Shown in pieces: positions 1-11,054 of a stretch of DNA of 64,000 nt. The notes under the pieces were generated by a model, which searched no databases, had not been told where the DNA came from, and saw only the letters and a list, made by a program, of their open reading frames with translations. How positions within the stretch are numbered: position 1 is the stretch's first letter; the number at the start of each line of letters is the position of its first letter. A program made the position numbers and the translations under genes. Source of the stretch: Prionace glauca. Taxonomy: Eukaryota > Chordata > Chondrichthyes > Carcharhiniformes > Carcharhinidae. The DNA lies in contig CM075760.1 of NCBI GenBank assembly GCA_037974335.1, positions 23,669,538-23,733,537 of the forward strand. Reading direction: 5' to 3'.

Positions 1-430
1 GTATTCTGTTTATATTTATAAAATGCTAATCAGAGCAAGCTAGAGAACTGAGCACAGTTCTGGTCACCAGATTAATCAATTATAAAAGTATATGTCAAGT
101 AAATCTTGTGGCAGAAAGCTGGAGCCAGTTGGCAAGTTTTTAATATCATTACAATGTGTTCAATTTTCAAATCTAATGAATGAAAGATTGAAGGATTAGG
201 AGGGTTAGTGAAGGAATCATTTCACCGAGAGTCATGGGGATCTGGAACTCACTGCCTGAAAGGATAGGAGAGGCACCAACCCTCATCACATTAAACAGGA
301 ACTTAGATACACAGTTCAGATTCTGCAGCACACAGAGGGACAGATCAAGAGCTGCAAAGTAGGACAAAACTGGACAATACTTTTCCAGCCAGCACAGACA
401 TGATGGGCTGAATGGCCTCCTGCTGTTCAG
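1..430 (+). mobile_element. CR1-like LINE, 3' end fragment
   Basis: The text carries the 3' end of CR1 ORF2 and its tail: a 'gttctggtcacc' segment near 58-68 and a closing 'gatgggctgaatggcctcctgct' type motif near 401-424. Both recur, in more complete form, in the CR1 copies near 11.2 and 36.3 kb. The reading frame is degraded, so this is an old copy. Confidence 0.65.
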
Positions 431-682
431 TGAATGTTCTATATTTCAGTTCTGACAGTTGGAGTTTGTTTCTGCTGGTGTTAATAACTCCTTGAATTGG
501 GCTGCAGTGTTATATTTTGGATAAATGCGAAATCGGCTTGATTAAAACACACCAGAGTAGCTTTTTATGTCTTTCCCACTGTGTTATCTGATTGTACTCT
601 GATTTTCTTATCAGTAAAAAACTAATCTCAGTCACCCCAATCTAAGAATGATTAAGTAAATTCCTTCCCTATCAGCACTGCG

Positions 683-802
683 AGCGTACCTCAAATCACA
701 GGGACTGCAGCGGTTCAGGAAGGGCAGCTCACCACCACCTCAAGGATAATTAGGAATAGACAATAAAAATACTGGCCTAGTCGGTGACACCCACACTCCA
801 TG
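683..802 (+). repeat. SINE tail fragment
   Basis: This short block includes 'actgcagcggttcaggaag' and a 'ggcctagtcggtgacaccca' end. A related tail closes the tRNA-SINE at 14.67-15.01 kb ('gggcaataaatgctggcc'). No tRNA-like head is present, so it is a 5'-truncated copy. Confidence 0.5.
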
Positions 803-1044
803 AAAAGAAAATGTATATTCAAACAAGACTTAATTAAGGCAGGACAGGATTCTTTGGATTATAAGTTTTACAACATTAAATTAACATTAAAATTATTATT
901 AAAGGATAGGCGTTTGCATATCAATCCAGGGAAATTTCCAAGATGATGCTGAAGTGTGGCGACTTCTTGCAAGCTGTGCCCAGCAAACCCTCTAATTCTA
1001 TCTTCTACTCGTTCTACACTTCTAAAACTTTATTCTAACTCTTA

Positions 1045-1165
1045 TGACTGTAACACTGTATTCTGCATCCTCTCCTCTACGTAAGGTACCCTTTCTCTGT
1101 ACGGCACACAAGAAACAATACTTTTCACTGTATGTTAATACATTGACAATAATAAATCAAATCAG
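1045..1165 (+). repeat. Interspersed repeat with AATAAATCAAATC tail
   Basis: The segment runs from 'tgactgtaacactgtattct' to 'caataataaatcaaatcag'. The same unit recurs at 38.38-38.91 kb, where a CR1 copy splits it. The tail suggests a LINE or SINE 3' end, but the family is not identified. The stretch 1166-1816 shows nothing I can name. Confidence 0.55.
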
Positions 1166-1816
1166 ACAATGACTTTTGCAACTTTATCTGGGTGTTAATC
1201 CATCACAGCATTCCGCTCTCAAAACTTTATCTCAGATACAGTCCCACTTGCTGACATGGACATGTGAATCTTGCCTTGAGTGAGTGTCTTCAGTAATCAG
1301 CCAGCAACAAATCATTACGGAGCCCTGGCTTTTAACCCCTGAGTGGCCAGCACCCTGTGTCAGAGTCAAGCTTCTCCTCGGTTAATTAGCTCAAGCTGCT
1401 GCTTGGGTTCATCCAATTTATTCTTTGGCACATTGACCACCCAGCCTCAGTACATCAGAGAAGAATACAAGAGAGCTAAAATCTCTTGATTTTGAAGTAT
1501 TTTGCTATCCACTGGATCAAACTAAAGATTATAATGTACCATTCCTCGGGACCTTTATCAGAGATCCTTCATTATTAGAACAGTTTGTCTGAAATTACTG
1601 TTTCTCACACAAACAGAGAGACATGTAATAATTCAACTTGACAAGTTTTGGATGAAAATCCAGTCTTTCCAATATGATTATTGATTAATTATTTATAACT
1701 TAATCAAGGTTCATCAATTGTACAATAATCTGTTTCATGACTGGTTACTCCCTTCATAGTTTGATTCATATATGTGGTTAATAAATAAAACAAAATGAGC
1801 TATTTCATCACGTCGA

Positions 1817-2472
1817 GTCATAGAGGTTTACAACATGGAAACAGGCACTTCGGCCCAACTTGTCTATGGTGCCCTTTTTTTTAAACCCCTAAACTAATCC
1901 CAATTGCCTGCATTTGGCCCATATCCTTCTATACCCATCTTACCCATGTAACTATCTAAATGCTTTTTCAAAGACAACATTGTACCCGCCTCTACTACTA
2001 CCTCTGACAACCTGTTCCAGATGCTCACCACTCTCTGTGTGAAAAAATTGCCTCCTGGATACTTTTGTATCTCTCCCCTCTCACCTTAAACCTATGCACT
2101 ATAGTTTTAAACTCCCCTACCTTTGGGAAAAGGTATTGACTATCTAGCTGCTCTGTGCCCCTCATTATTTTATAGACCTCTATAAGATCATCCCTCAGCC
2201 TCCTACGCTCCAGAGGAAAATCCCCAGTCTATCCAGCCTCTCCTTATAACTCAATCCATCAAGTCCCGGTAGCATCCTAGTAAATCTTTTCTGCATTCTT
2301 TCTAGTTTAATAATACACTGTCTATAATAAGGTGACCAGAATGGCACACAATATTCCAAATGTGGCCTTACCAATGTCTTGTATAACTTCAACAAGAAAT
2401 TCCAACTCCTGTATTCAATGTTCTGACCGATGAAACCAAGCATACTGAATGCTACTGCACCTAAGCTACACA
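1817..2472 (-). mobile_element. CR1 LINE fragment (ORF2 C-terminus and 3' tail)
   Basis: On the minus strand a frame from 2473 to 2195 reads through the CR1 C-terminal region with the blocks LVRPHLEYC, RFTRMLPGL and SYKERLDRLG. The 3' tail, seen here as 'agaggtttacaacatggaaa', lies at 1817. It is frame-broken and 5'-truncated. It belongs to the same subfamily as the copy at 10.53-12.96 kb. Confidence 0.85.
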
Positions 2473-2477
2473 TCTTG

Positions 2478-2665
2478 GGATGCCAAGGGGCAATTTAGCA
2501 TAGCCAATCAAGCTGACCTGTACATCATTGGCCTGTGGGAGGGAACAGGAGCACCCGGAGGAAACACATGCAGATCTGGGGAGAACATGCAAACTCTGCA
2601 CAAACTCTGACCCAAGCCAGGAATTGAACCTGGGTCACTGGTGCTTTGAGGCAGCAAATCTCTTT
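2478..2665 (-). mobile_element. tRNA-derived SINE, partial
   Basis: It reads as the reverse complement of the tRNA-SINE body. The landmarks are 'ggcaatttagcatagccaat', the 'gagcacccggaggaaac' box and a B-box-like 'attgaacctgggtc'. The same landmarks occur at 49.2, 50.3 and 55.8 kb. The 3' tail is missing. Confidence 0.7.
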
Positions 2666-2867
2666 TAAGGTTCCCCCTTGTCCTAGCTCTAAACTCACAT
2701 CTTACTCCAGTTTCTCTCACCTCCTCTTAGACTTCAGGATGGTGCAAGCAGGCATTTAAGACACATTTTCATGAACACCTGAAAAGCTATAGCATAAGCT
2801 GAATTTGAACCTGGATCCCCGGAGCTGTGTGGCGTAACTGTTGTTTCATTCTTTTTGCTGCTTGATG

Positions 2868-3015
2868 CTCAGTGACAACATATAAAAGCCCTGCTCAGGG
2901 CTCTGACCCCTGGTTAGAGCTGATTGTGTAGTGAGGTTATCAATGAGTTTCAGATGTAAATTCCCACGCAATGAAGAGCAGAATCATGTGAGTTTTTTCC
3001 TGCTCCACCGTCTGA
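2868..3015. repeat. Direct repeat, copy 1 (partner 3710-4210)
   Basis: The block starts 'tgctcagtgacaacatataa' and ends near 'cctgctccaccgtctg'. It returns at 3710-3778 and continues at about 4164-4210. The second copy is opened by a CR1 insertion at 3779-4163. I see no coding potential. Confidence 0.65.
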
Positions 3016-3419
3016 ACCAATAACTGCCTGCACCAAGTGAAGTGCTGGATGATGGGATTGGAATCAATTGGTGTTCGATGGCCAGTGCAGACACGATGGG
3101 CTAAAAGGCCTCTTTTTGTGCTGTCAAACTTCATGAGGGTTGTTGATGTGCTGTCTGGCTGGGTGATATTTGGAGGAGCTGTCTCCCTGGGGCTGAACTA
3201 AAGCATTCCATAATAATGTGAGCCTTGTAAGGAGCTCTTGGTGACACATAAAATCTCCTCGCTCTGCTGGGTGACACTTTTTCATGTATTTCAGCCAGTG
3301 TGGGGAAAGACCCTGAGTGACAGCTCAGGAATTTAACAGCTAGGTACTGTGAACTCACTCACAAATCACATATGACACATTGGAAGTTGCGATACATTCA
3401 AATTTTAACTACTGTTCAT

Positions 3420-3665
3420 AGAATCATGGAATCCCTACAGTTCAGAAGAGGCTATTCGACCTATCAAATCTGCATTGACTCTGACAGAGTATCTCACCCA
3501 GGCCCTTTCCTCTGCTCTATTCCTCCAACCCCACACACTATCATGGCTAATCCATCTGACCTACACATCTTTGGACTGTTGGAGGAAACCAGAGTACCCA
3601 AAGGAAACCCACACAGACATGGGGAGAGCATGACAGACAGTCACCCAAGCAGGATTTGAAGCCAG
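3420..3665 (-). mobile_element. tRNA-derived SINE, partial
   Basis: Reverse-complement SINE. Its tail 'catagaatc..ccctacag' lies at 3418-3440 and its body box 'cacatctttggactg' near 3562. The tail type is the one seen at 50.1 and 55.67 kb. The tRNA head is truncated near 3660. Confidence 0.7.
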
Positions 3666-3778
3666 GTTAGGCTGTGTGGCCTGCATGCCGTTCCACTCTT
3701 TCTGCTTAATGCTCAGTGACAACATATGAAAGCCCTGGTCAGAGCTGATTTTGTAGTGAGGTTTATCAATGGGTTTTG

Positions 3779-4163
3779 AGAGACGTATAAGATGATGAAT
3801 GGGATGGATAGGATAGAGGTGGAGAGACTCTTCCCGTTCAGAAAGGATAATAGGACTAGGGGGCACAGCCTCAAGATAAAGGGGGGCGGTTTAGAACGGA
3901 ATTGAGAAGGAACTTCTTCACTCAAAGGGTGGTGAATCTCTGGACTTCTCAGCCCGTTGAAGTGGTGGAGGCTGCCTCGCTAAATATTTTGAAGAGGTGG
4001 GTTGATGGGTTTTTGATAAGAGAGGGGATTAAGGGTTATGGGGAGAGGGAGGAATGTGGAACTGAGCCACGACAGATCAGCCATGATCTTATTGAATGGC
4101 GGGGCAGACTCGAAGGGCTAGATGGCCTACTCCTGCTCCTATTTCTTATGTTCTTATGTTCAA
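3779..4163 (+). mobile_element. CR1 (family A) 3' end insertion
   Basis: The insert begins inside ORF2 at 'gagacgtataagatgatgaa' and runs through a RVVNLW-type C-terminus to the 'ttcttatgttcttatgttc' end. It interrupts the second copy of the 2868-3015 direct repeat, so it is younger than that duplication. It is 5'-truncated and broken in frame. Confidence 0.85.
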
Positions 4164-4204
4164 TGAAGATTAGAATCATGTGAGCTTTTTCCTGCTCCAC
4201 CGTC

Positions 4205-4670
4205 TGCACCATGTTGTTGTCTAACAAGGGGCATACACATGGTGGGTCATGCGTAGGCTGCTCTTGGATGTTTCGAGAGTAGCCTAGTACTTCACATCGT
4301 TTGTGTCCGCTTAAAACTAGACCAGCAGATGGGCACCACAACAGCTCAGTGACTGTTTGCTGTGCAGATACATGGATTTGGGCCAATGTCTGTGGCAGTT
4401 TGCGCATTCTCCCTGTGGTTGCGTGAGTTTCCTCCGGGTGCTCCGGTTTCCTCCCACACCCCAAAGATGTGCTCTCAAGCTGATTGGTGTAACAAATTGT
4501 CCCTAAATTATTCTCCGCTTAATCTGGTCTCCAGTGGGGGTAACATAAGCTGAGACATGGGTCAAGGGTGGAGGAGGAAAAGCACATTGTTAAGATGGCG
4601 GCGTGGGCTCATTGGGCCGAAGGGCCTGTTTCCCGTGCTGTGTTGTTCTTTGTTTTGTTATTTACCAAAT
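4205..4670 (+). mobile_element. Composite SINE-like element
   Basis: A roughly 460-bp block with the 'cctccgggtgctccggtttc' SINE box near 4433-4452 and a CR1-type ending, 'gggccgaagggcctgtttcc'. The same arrangement recurs at 20.16-20.60 kb. It therefore appears to be a real mobile unit, perhaps a SINE with a LINE-derived tail. Confidence 0.65.
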
Positions 4671-5640
4671 ATAAAAATACTTTTTGAAATGAGCAGTTTC
4701 CAATAAAATGAGTAAAATCTGAAACCAAAGACCACCAGCATCTCATTAACTTCATTTAATGAAGTGGAATGTGTTTAATCGACCTTAATGACTATTTTTA
4801 TCTAGAACGTTACTGACACAGAATATTAGAACATGTTTTTATTGGATGGTGGGCTAATATAACTATATTATATTTGATATAAATCCTATCAAACATTACA
4901 CTTTCAATCCAGCTTTCCAAAGAGAGAATACAGTCAGCAGCAGCTTCAAACTATCTAGTCAGTGAAAACAGAACGTCATTGAGGCAGCGACACACTGAGA
5001 CCACACATGAGTCAGAGACTTTCCACATTATGTTTATTTTAAAAATAAAGAATTTATAAACTTCCCAAGACAGCTTCTCCTGCAAATGTAACAGCTGCAC
5101 GTTCACCTCCTCCCTACTCACCATCCAGGGGTTACACGTATGGCCTCAATCCCAAAGTGTCAAATAGTTTGAAATCACATTTTGGAAATGGAGTAAGGGT
5201 GATTTATTCAAAATAAATTGACACGATATATTTTATATACAGATACTAAGTTAAAAGATTTAATATATACACTGTATGTGGCATCTGTACTATCTTATCC
5301 ATGTAATGAAGTAAACGCAACAAAATTCAACAAAATACAAAAGGTATTGTTACTGAGAGAATACGTCATCAATATTTGATTTAATTTATTGTTGCATGTA
5401 GTGGGATACTGTGAAAAACATTGTTTCTGGTGCACTATAGCAACAAACTATGCCGTTCATAGAGTACAGAGGGGAAAAGGAAAGGATATGGTGCAGATGA
5501 TAGTGCTGTAGTGTTGTCAAAAATGGACACTGAAGCCCTGAAAATTAGTGAGATCGCCAGAATATTAAACTCCAGTAAGTCATATCAGCAGGAACAAAAC
5601 CACGTATCAATATTAAACAAGATAAACAGCAGCAGTAACA
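4671..5640. other. AT-rich intergenic stretch
   Basis: There is no recognisable gene. A short repeat-like block at 5385-5525 ('gaaaaacattgtttctggtg' ... 'ccgttcatagagtac') resembles a fish SINE body, but the assignment is weak. The rest is AT-rich and unassigned, up to the 3' side of ZNF A. Confidence 0.4.
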
Positions 5641-5663
5641 GGAGAATCTAACCCTTGCAGTCA

Positions 5664-6660
5664 CTATTGAACCTGCTGATGTCTCAGGAACCATTGTGAC
5701 TGACTGAATCTCTTCCCACACACAGAGCAGTTAAATGGCCTCTTAGTGTGAGTGCATTGGTGAGCCAGCAGGTTGAAAAGCTTTGCGAACCCCACGCAAG
5801 GAGCAAGTGAATGGCCTCTGCCCAGTGTGAACTCGCTGGTGAGCAGTGAGGTTGGATGACCGATTGAATCCTTTCCCACAGATGGAGCAGATGAATGGCC
5901 TCTCTCCAGTGTGAACTCGCTGGTGTAAAACAAGATTGGATGACTGCCTGAAAGTCTTTCCACAGTCAGTGCAGCTGAATGGCTTCTCCTCTGTGTGAAT
6001 TTGTTGGTGTCTCAGCAGGGTGGGTAAAAGTGTGAATCCTTTCCCACACGTGGAACAAGTAAATGGCCTCTCCCCAGTGTGAATCCGTTGGTGTGCAATG
6101 AGACAGGTTGGCTGTCTAAAACTCTTTCCACAGGAAGTGCAGCTGAATAGCTTTTGAGTGTGAATCCGCTGGTGTGACAGCAGGTGGGATGACCCAGTGA
6201 ATCCTTCCCCACACATGGAGCAGGTGAAAGGCCTCTCCCCAGTGTGAACTCGCTGATGTAATGTGAAGTTGGATGACTGAGTGAATCTCTTTCCACACTC
6301 AGGACAGGAGAACAGTCCCTCCCCAGTGTGAGTGCGTTGGTGTGCTGTGAGTGCTGAAGAATGCCTGAACCTTTTTCCACAGGTAGTGCAGCTGAATGGC
6401 TTCTCCTCAGTGTGAATTCGCTGATGTGATGAAAGCCCAGATAACTGACTGAAAGCCTTCCCACACGCAGAGCAGGTGAATGCCCTCTTCCCTGTGTGAA
6501 CTCGCTGGTGTAATGATAGGTTGGATGACTGAGTAAATCCTTTCCCACATATAGAACAGGTGAATGGCCTCTCCCCAGTGTGACTGCGTTGATGGCTTTC
6601 CAGCAGGGATGGATAATTGAATCCTTTACCACAATCTTCACATTTCCACCGTTTCTCCAT
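5664..6660 (-). CDS. ZNF A: C2H2 zinc-finger protein, C-terminal frameshift
   Basis: One continuous frame from the ATG at 6660 encodes ten tandem fingers of the C-x2-C-x12-H-x3-H type joined by HTGERPF-like linkers. The first finger is the cluster-typical WKCEDCGK form right after the MEKR start. Probable contact residues (-1,2,3,6) of fingers 1-10 are YSLS, QSNL, QSGS, HSAA, QSNL, GSHS, QTCA, LPTR, QSNL and RSNA. The linker before finger 7 (HTQKLF) is one residue short. Near 5790 a short deletion breaks finger 11, and the original frame continues in another phase through one good finger to a stop at 5664. Either a truncated 305-aa protein is made or the gene is in early decay. Nuclear DNA binding is expected from the family; the target is unknown. 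It diverges from ZNF B. Confidence 0.8.
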
Positions 6661-7004
6661 GGTGCCAGTGTCCCTGTGTCTCTCTAGGTTGGATAATTAG
6701 TTCAAGTCTTGTCCAAACATTGAACAAATGTATGATTTTTCCTTATATTTTGCAATGTTTTCTCAAGCCGAATAACTGGTTAAAGCTCTTTCCAGTTAGT
6801 TCACTGGAACACTCACTCGGGTGGATGTGTGTGTGTCTCGATGCTTTTCCAGTCACTGATGTTTGAAATGTGTTCTTTTGGAACAGTTGATCATTTATCC
6901 TTCCACATTCAAAGACCGATGATATTCAGATCCTGATAAATGGAGTTACTCAACCCGAGCTTGATCTGACATTTCGCATCTGCAAATCCTTCTCTTCTGA
7001 CCTC
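6661..7004 (-). other. ZNF A 5' non-coding exon with splice acceptor
   Basis: On the minus strand the text just upstream of the exon ends in 'ttctacag', giving an exon start near 7004. The exon leads into the start codon at 6660 and keeps the degraded finger-like leader found in all paralogues, such as 'agctctttccagttagttc'. Equivalent acceptors lie upstream of C, D, E, F, G, I and J. No upstream coding domain is visible. Confidence 0.6.
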
Positions 7005-7129
7005 CTGTAGAAGCAGTTCACAAACTCCGGGACAAACAAGAGCCAAGGCCAGCAATGACACTGCGCATGTTTCACATCACAATGCTCGGACGCTGACTGA
7101 CGGCAGGCGCGGACCAATAGGAAGAGGGG

Positions 7130-7495
7130 GCAACTGGAAATAAGTGTGGGACCGGCTGGCCCTCTAACCAATCAGAGTGAATGAGGGGCAGGGCTGGAAG
7201 ACCGCGTGGGAGGCCAGTCCTCCAACTAATCAGAGTGAAGGAGGGACGGGGCTGAAGGACCACGTGGGACAGGCTGGTCCTCTAACCAATCAGAGTGAAT
7301 GAGGGGCAGGGCTGGAAGACCGCGTGGGAGCGGCTGGTCCTCCAACCATTCAGAGTGAAGGAGGGGCAGGGCCCACATCATGACCGCGTGGGAGGCCAGT
7401 CCTCCAACTAATCAGAGTGAAGGAGGGGCGGGGCTGGAGGACCACGTAGGACAGGCTGGTTCTCTAACCAATCAGAGTGAATGAGGGGCGGCCAG
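7130..7495. promoter_or_regulatory. CCAAT/GC-box minisatellite promoter of A/B
   Basis: About six copies of a unit of roughly 60 bp run head to tail, starting near 7150, 7210, 7271, 7331, 7393 and 7454. Most contain a CCAAT-type box ('aaccaatcagag' or a variant), a GC box ('ggggcggggc' or variant) and many a 'ccacgtggga' or 'ccgcgtggga' E-box-like motif. The array lies between divergent ZNF A and B and is the probable shared promoter or enhancer. Promoter function is inferred from these motifs. Confidence 0.7.
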
Positions 7496-7734
7496 GTCGG
7501 GAGTGGAGCATGCGCGGCATTGGGAAGGCGGTTGTGAGCCTCGCAATGGAGCGAGCGCTCTGAGCATGCTCAGTGTCAGTCATGGTGTTAGGGAGGAGAT
7601 TGTGAACACAGGGTAGGAATGGAAACCACGGCTGCACTGGAAAGGGCACCAACTTCTGGCTTCGGCCGCGGGCCCTGACTTTCCCATGGGAATGGCCTCG
7701 CTAGCTGCCATCCTACGAGTGTGAATAAGGGTGA

Positions 7735-7935
7735 TCAGAGAGGGGGGGCTTCCTCCCCGGTAATGAGCCTGGGTTAACGAAGCAACCGTTCGTCGCCATC
7801 TTGGGAGAGGAAATGGGTCTGGTTCAGATGTGGTGCAAGGGTGGCCATCTTGATAAGGGAATAGTGAGTGGGCGGGGCTTCTCCCCGTTGCGAGGTGCGA
7901 GTTACCCAGGCAACCGGCCGCGGCCATCTTGCAGC
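7735..7935. promoter_or_regulatory. Duplicated RFX X-box / YY1-like promoter module
   Basis: Two similar modules sit about 127 bp apart. Each has a 'ggggcttc..ccccg' lead, an X-box-like site and a YY1-like 'gccatctt'. The X-box at 7901-7914 (gttacccaggcaac) fits the RFX half-site pattern; the first copy (7773-7786) is weaker. YY1-like sites lie at 7795-7802, 7844-7851 and 7923-7930. This is the side of the shared promoter facing ZNF B. Confidence 0.6.
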
Positions 7936-8072
7936 GGGTTCAGGTCTTTCCCTGAGAGACAGAGACTGGGACTGACAAACTGGGGAGAGAATATTCCAGA
8001 GAAACCAGACCTGTCTGCTCTCAATTTCTGTCCTGTACTCTTTGTGAGCACTCCTTTCAAACCATTTTCCAG
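7936..8072 (+). other. ZNF B first exon with splice donor
   Basis: The transcribed leader following the X-box module ends at 'ttttccag' with a consensus donor 'gtaagg' starting at 8073. It has no long coding frame in keeping with a non-coding first exon. The matching acceptor upstream of B is not clear, consistent with decay of B. Confidence 0.5.
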
Positions 8073-8396
8073 GTAAGGATTTCCACAAATTAAAACAAAC
8101 ATCAAAATCTGACAGAGATTCATCAGGAGCTGAATATCATTGAATGTGGAAGTAGAAATATTTTTCTGTTCTGTCTTTGTGAAAAGATTCCAAACATCAG
8201 TGTGACTGGAAAGCACCAAGACACACACGAGTTAGAGTGTTCGAGTGAGCTAACTATGGAAAGAGCTTCAATCATTTAGACAGCCTGAAAAACATCACAC
8301 CGTTCACACCGAGGAGAAACTGTACACGTGTGTGTGTGTGTGGACGAGGCTTCATCTGATTGTCCAACCTGGAGAGACACAAGGGCATCGGCACCA

Positions 8397-9413
8397 TGAA
8401 GAAAGCGTGGAAATGTGGGGACTGTGAAAGGGATTCAATTATCCATCCCGCCTGGAAATCCATCAACACAGTCACACTGGGAACAGCATCACAGAGAGAC
8501 TGGAATTATGAGGATTGTGGTGAAGGATTCTACTATCCATGTCAGCTGGAAATCCATTGACAGTTATGCTGGGGAGAAGCTATTCACCTCGTCTATGTGT
8601 GGAAAAGGATTTATTAAAGCAGGAAGCCTTGTGTCACACTTGCGAATTCACACTGAGGAAAGACCTTATAGGTGCACATACTGTGAAAGGAGGTTTAAAC
8701 AGTCATCTATCCTCACTGCACATCAGCGAATTCACATTGGGATGTGACCATTCAGCTGTTCCATATCTGAGAAGAGATTTACTCAGTTATCTCACCCTGT
8801 TAACATTACCAGTCCTTCATCCTGTTAATACGCCAATGCATTCACGCTGGGGAGAAGCAATTCATCTGCTCCAAATGTGAGAAAGGATTTAACTCAGTTG
8901 TCTGGCCTTTGGCCACACCACAGAATTCACACTGAGGACAGACCATACTCCTGCTCTGTCTGTGGGAAGGGATTTACTCTGTTATCTCACCCTGCTAACA
9001 TACAGAGAAATCACACTGGGAATAAGTCATACAGCTGCACTTCTTGTGGGAAGACCTTCAGGTCTTCATCCAACCTCAGTGCACACAAGCATGTTCATGG
9101 TGGGGAGAAATCATTCATCTGTTCTGAGTGTGGGGTGGAATTCACTCAGTCAGCAAACCTGGTCGTTACCAAGAGAATTCACACTGAGGAGAAACCATTT
9201 AACTGCACCTCCTGTGGAAAGAGCTTCAGGCAGTTATCCACACTCACTGCACACCAACGCACTTACACTGGGGAGAGGCCATTCACCTGCGCTGTGTGGG
9301 GGAAGGGATTCACTCAGTCAGCCAGCCTCATGTTACACCAAGTTCACACTGAGGAGAGGCCGTTCAACTGCATTCACTGTGGAAAGGAATTCACTTTGGT
9401 TCAGACCAATTAA
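8397..9413 (+). pseudogene. ZNF B: decayed C2H2 zinc-finger gene
   Basis: The locus starts like its relatives with MKKAWKCGDC at 8397, but finger-like pieces are spread over several frames. Readable pieces include KLFTSSMCGKGF near 8575, a good pair of fingers up to 8747, and a run from 8877 to 9413 with about six fingers (for example CTSCGKTFRSSSNL and CTSCGKSFRQLSTL). Several zinc ligands or linkers are lost, including a VWGKGF finger lacking a cysteine. The final finger is cut at 9405 by unrelated AT-rich DNA. It shares the 7.1-8.0 kb promoter region with ZNF A. A functional protein is unlikely. Confidence 0.8.
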
Positions 9414-10360
9414 GGCAAAGGCAGAATTCTCTGGATAGTAAATTTAAATAAGTTTATTCATGAACAAGGTTTACTTAACCACTTTAAGACATTGGCTTTT
9501 ATAACTTGAAGTGGGTGATCAGTCTGAAAGATTAAACCCTCTCTGGCTCCTTCTTTGAGAGGACTTTTTGTGGAATTCAGCCTTGGAAGTTTGGCTCCTC
9601 CTTTGACAGGAGTTTCTTTGAAACTCAGCCTCGGGACTCTTCAGTATTTGGCTCACAGGGAAGACCTTTGGAACCTCTACTTTTATCCCCCTACATCAGA
9701 ATTGGGCCTGTTTGACATGACAATTGGTCAATTTGGTTAGATTAATTGGATCCCCAATACTTACACCACTTTTCCCTTCATCTTAGTCAGGAATACAACA
9801 GAATTGTTTCACACTATCCCTTTATCTGATTCCATACAGTTTTATCTTGTTCACATAGTTTCAAATATTGAAAAGTTTGAAGGTCTCTCTCGCCAGTACA
9901 TTAGTACATTTATCTTCATTGCACATTCTTTACATACGCAGCAATAAGCTTTTACATTTTTACAGTAAATAAAACTCAGTCTTTTACGATAACCACTGAT
10001 TCATTAATTGTAACTGAATACAATCATCTGTTAGTGACTGGAAGTTAATTAATACAGGATTCTTTAATTCATTTGGTTAATACAAGATTCACTGGTTCAA
10101 AAAGACACACAATGCAAGATAATAGGTTTCTTTCTTATTCACCTTGATCAGATCGAACAATTGACCTTATTCTTGAGCCAGATTTGACGGAATATAATGT
10201 CCTGCAGCTTATCAAAATGATAAAAGAAATTCTTAGTTTAAACACTTTCTGCTGGCTATACAGTTTGCACAAGCATTTAGATGAATACAGCATTAATTTT
10301 TAAAATAAAGGTTCATTCACATGTTAAAGTTTAAGATGGCTTCCTTGACCTTGTTACTTA
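9414..10360. other. AT-rich insertion of unknown type
   Basis: This DNA replaces the expected end of ZNF B. Its first 45 bases ('attaaggcaaaggcagaatt') resemble 831-860 ('attaaggcaggacaggattc'), which hints at an interspersed element edge. I see no coding region and cannot name the family. Confidence 0.35.
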
Positions 10361-10364
10361 GAAT

Positions 10365-10530
10365 GTTCAAAGAACAATACAGCACAGTATCAGCCACTTT
10401 GGCCCACCAAGCCTGTGCCAATAGAGTTTCTATCTCTCTGTTCACCTCTTATCTGTCTTTCTACCTTGGACATTGCTAATGTGCCTGCTTGCATCCCTTC
10501 CACTGGGAGTGCATTCCAGACACCCAGCAC
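10365..10530 (-). mobile_element. CR1-like 3' fragment
   Basis: It reads as the reverse complement of a CR1-type 3' end ('aacaatacagcacagtatca' ... 'gcccaccaagcctgtgcc'). It abuts a second minus-strand CR1 copy at 10533. The subfamily differs from that neighbour. Confidence 0.55.
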
Positions 10531-11054
10531 CTCTATAGAGTCATAGAGGTTAACAGCATGAAAACAGGCCCTTTGGCTCAATTTGTCTATGCTGCCCCTT
10601 TTTTTAAATGACTAAGCTAGTCCCAATTGCCTGCATTTGGCCCATATCCCTTGATAGCAATCTTACTCATAACAGTCTAAATGTTTTCCAGAAGACAAAT
10701 TGTACCCGCCTCTACTACTACCTCTGGCAATTTGTTCCAGACACTCACCATGCTGTGTCTGAAAAGTCACCCCCCTGGACCCTTTTGTATCTCTCCCCTC
10801 TCATCTTAAACCTATGGCCTCTAGTTTTACACTTCCCTACCTTGGAAAAAGATATTGATTATCTAGCTGATCTATGCCCCTCATTATTTTATAAACTTCT
10901 ATAAGATCACCCCTAAGTCTCCTATGCGCCAGAGGAAAAACGTCCCAGTCTATCCAGCCTCTCCTTATAACTCAAACCATCAACTCCCAGAAGCATCCTA
11001 ATAAATCTTTTCTGCATTCTTTCTAGTTTAATAATATCCTGTCTATAATAAGGT

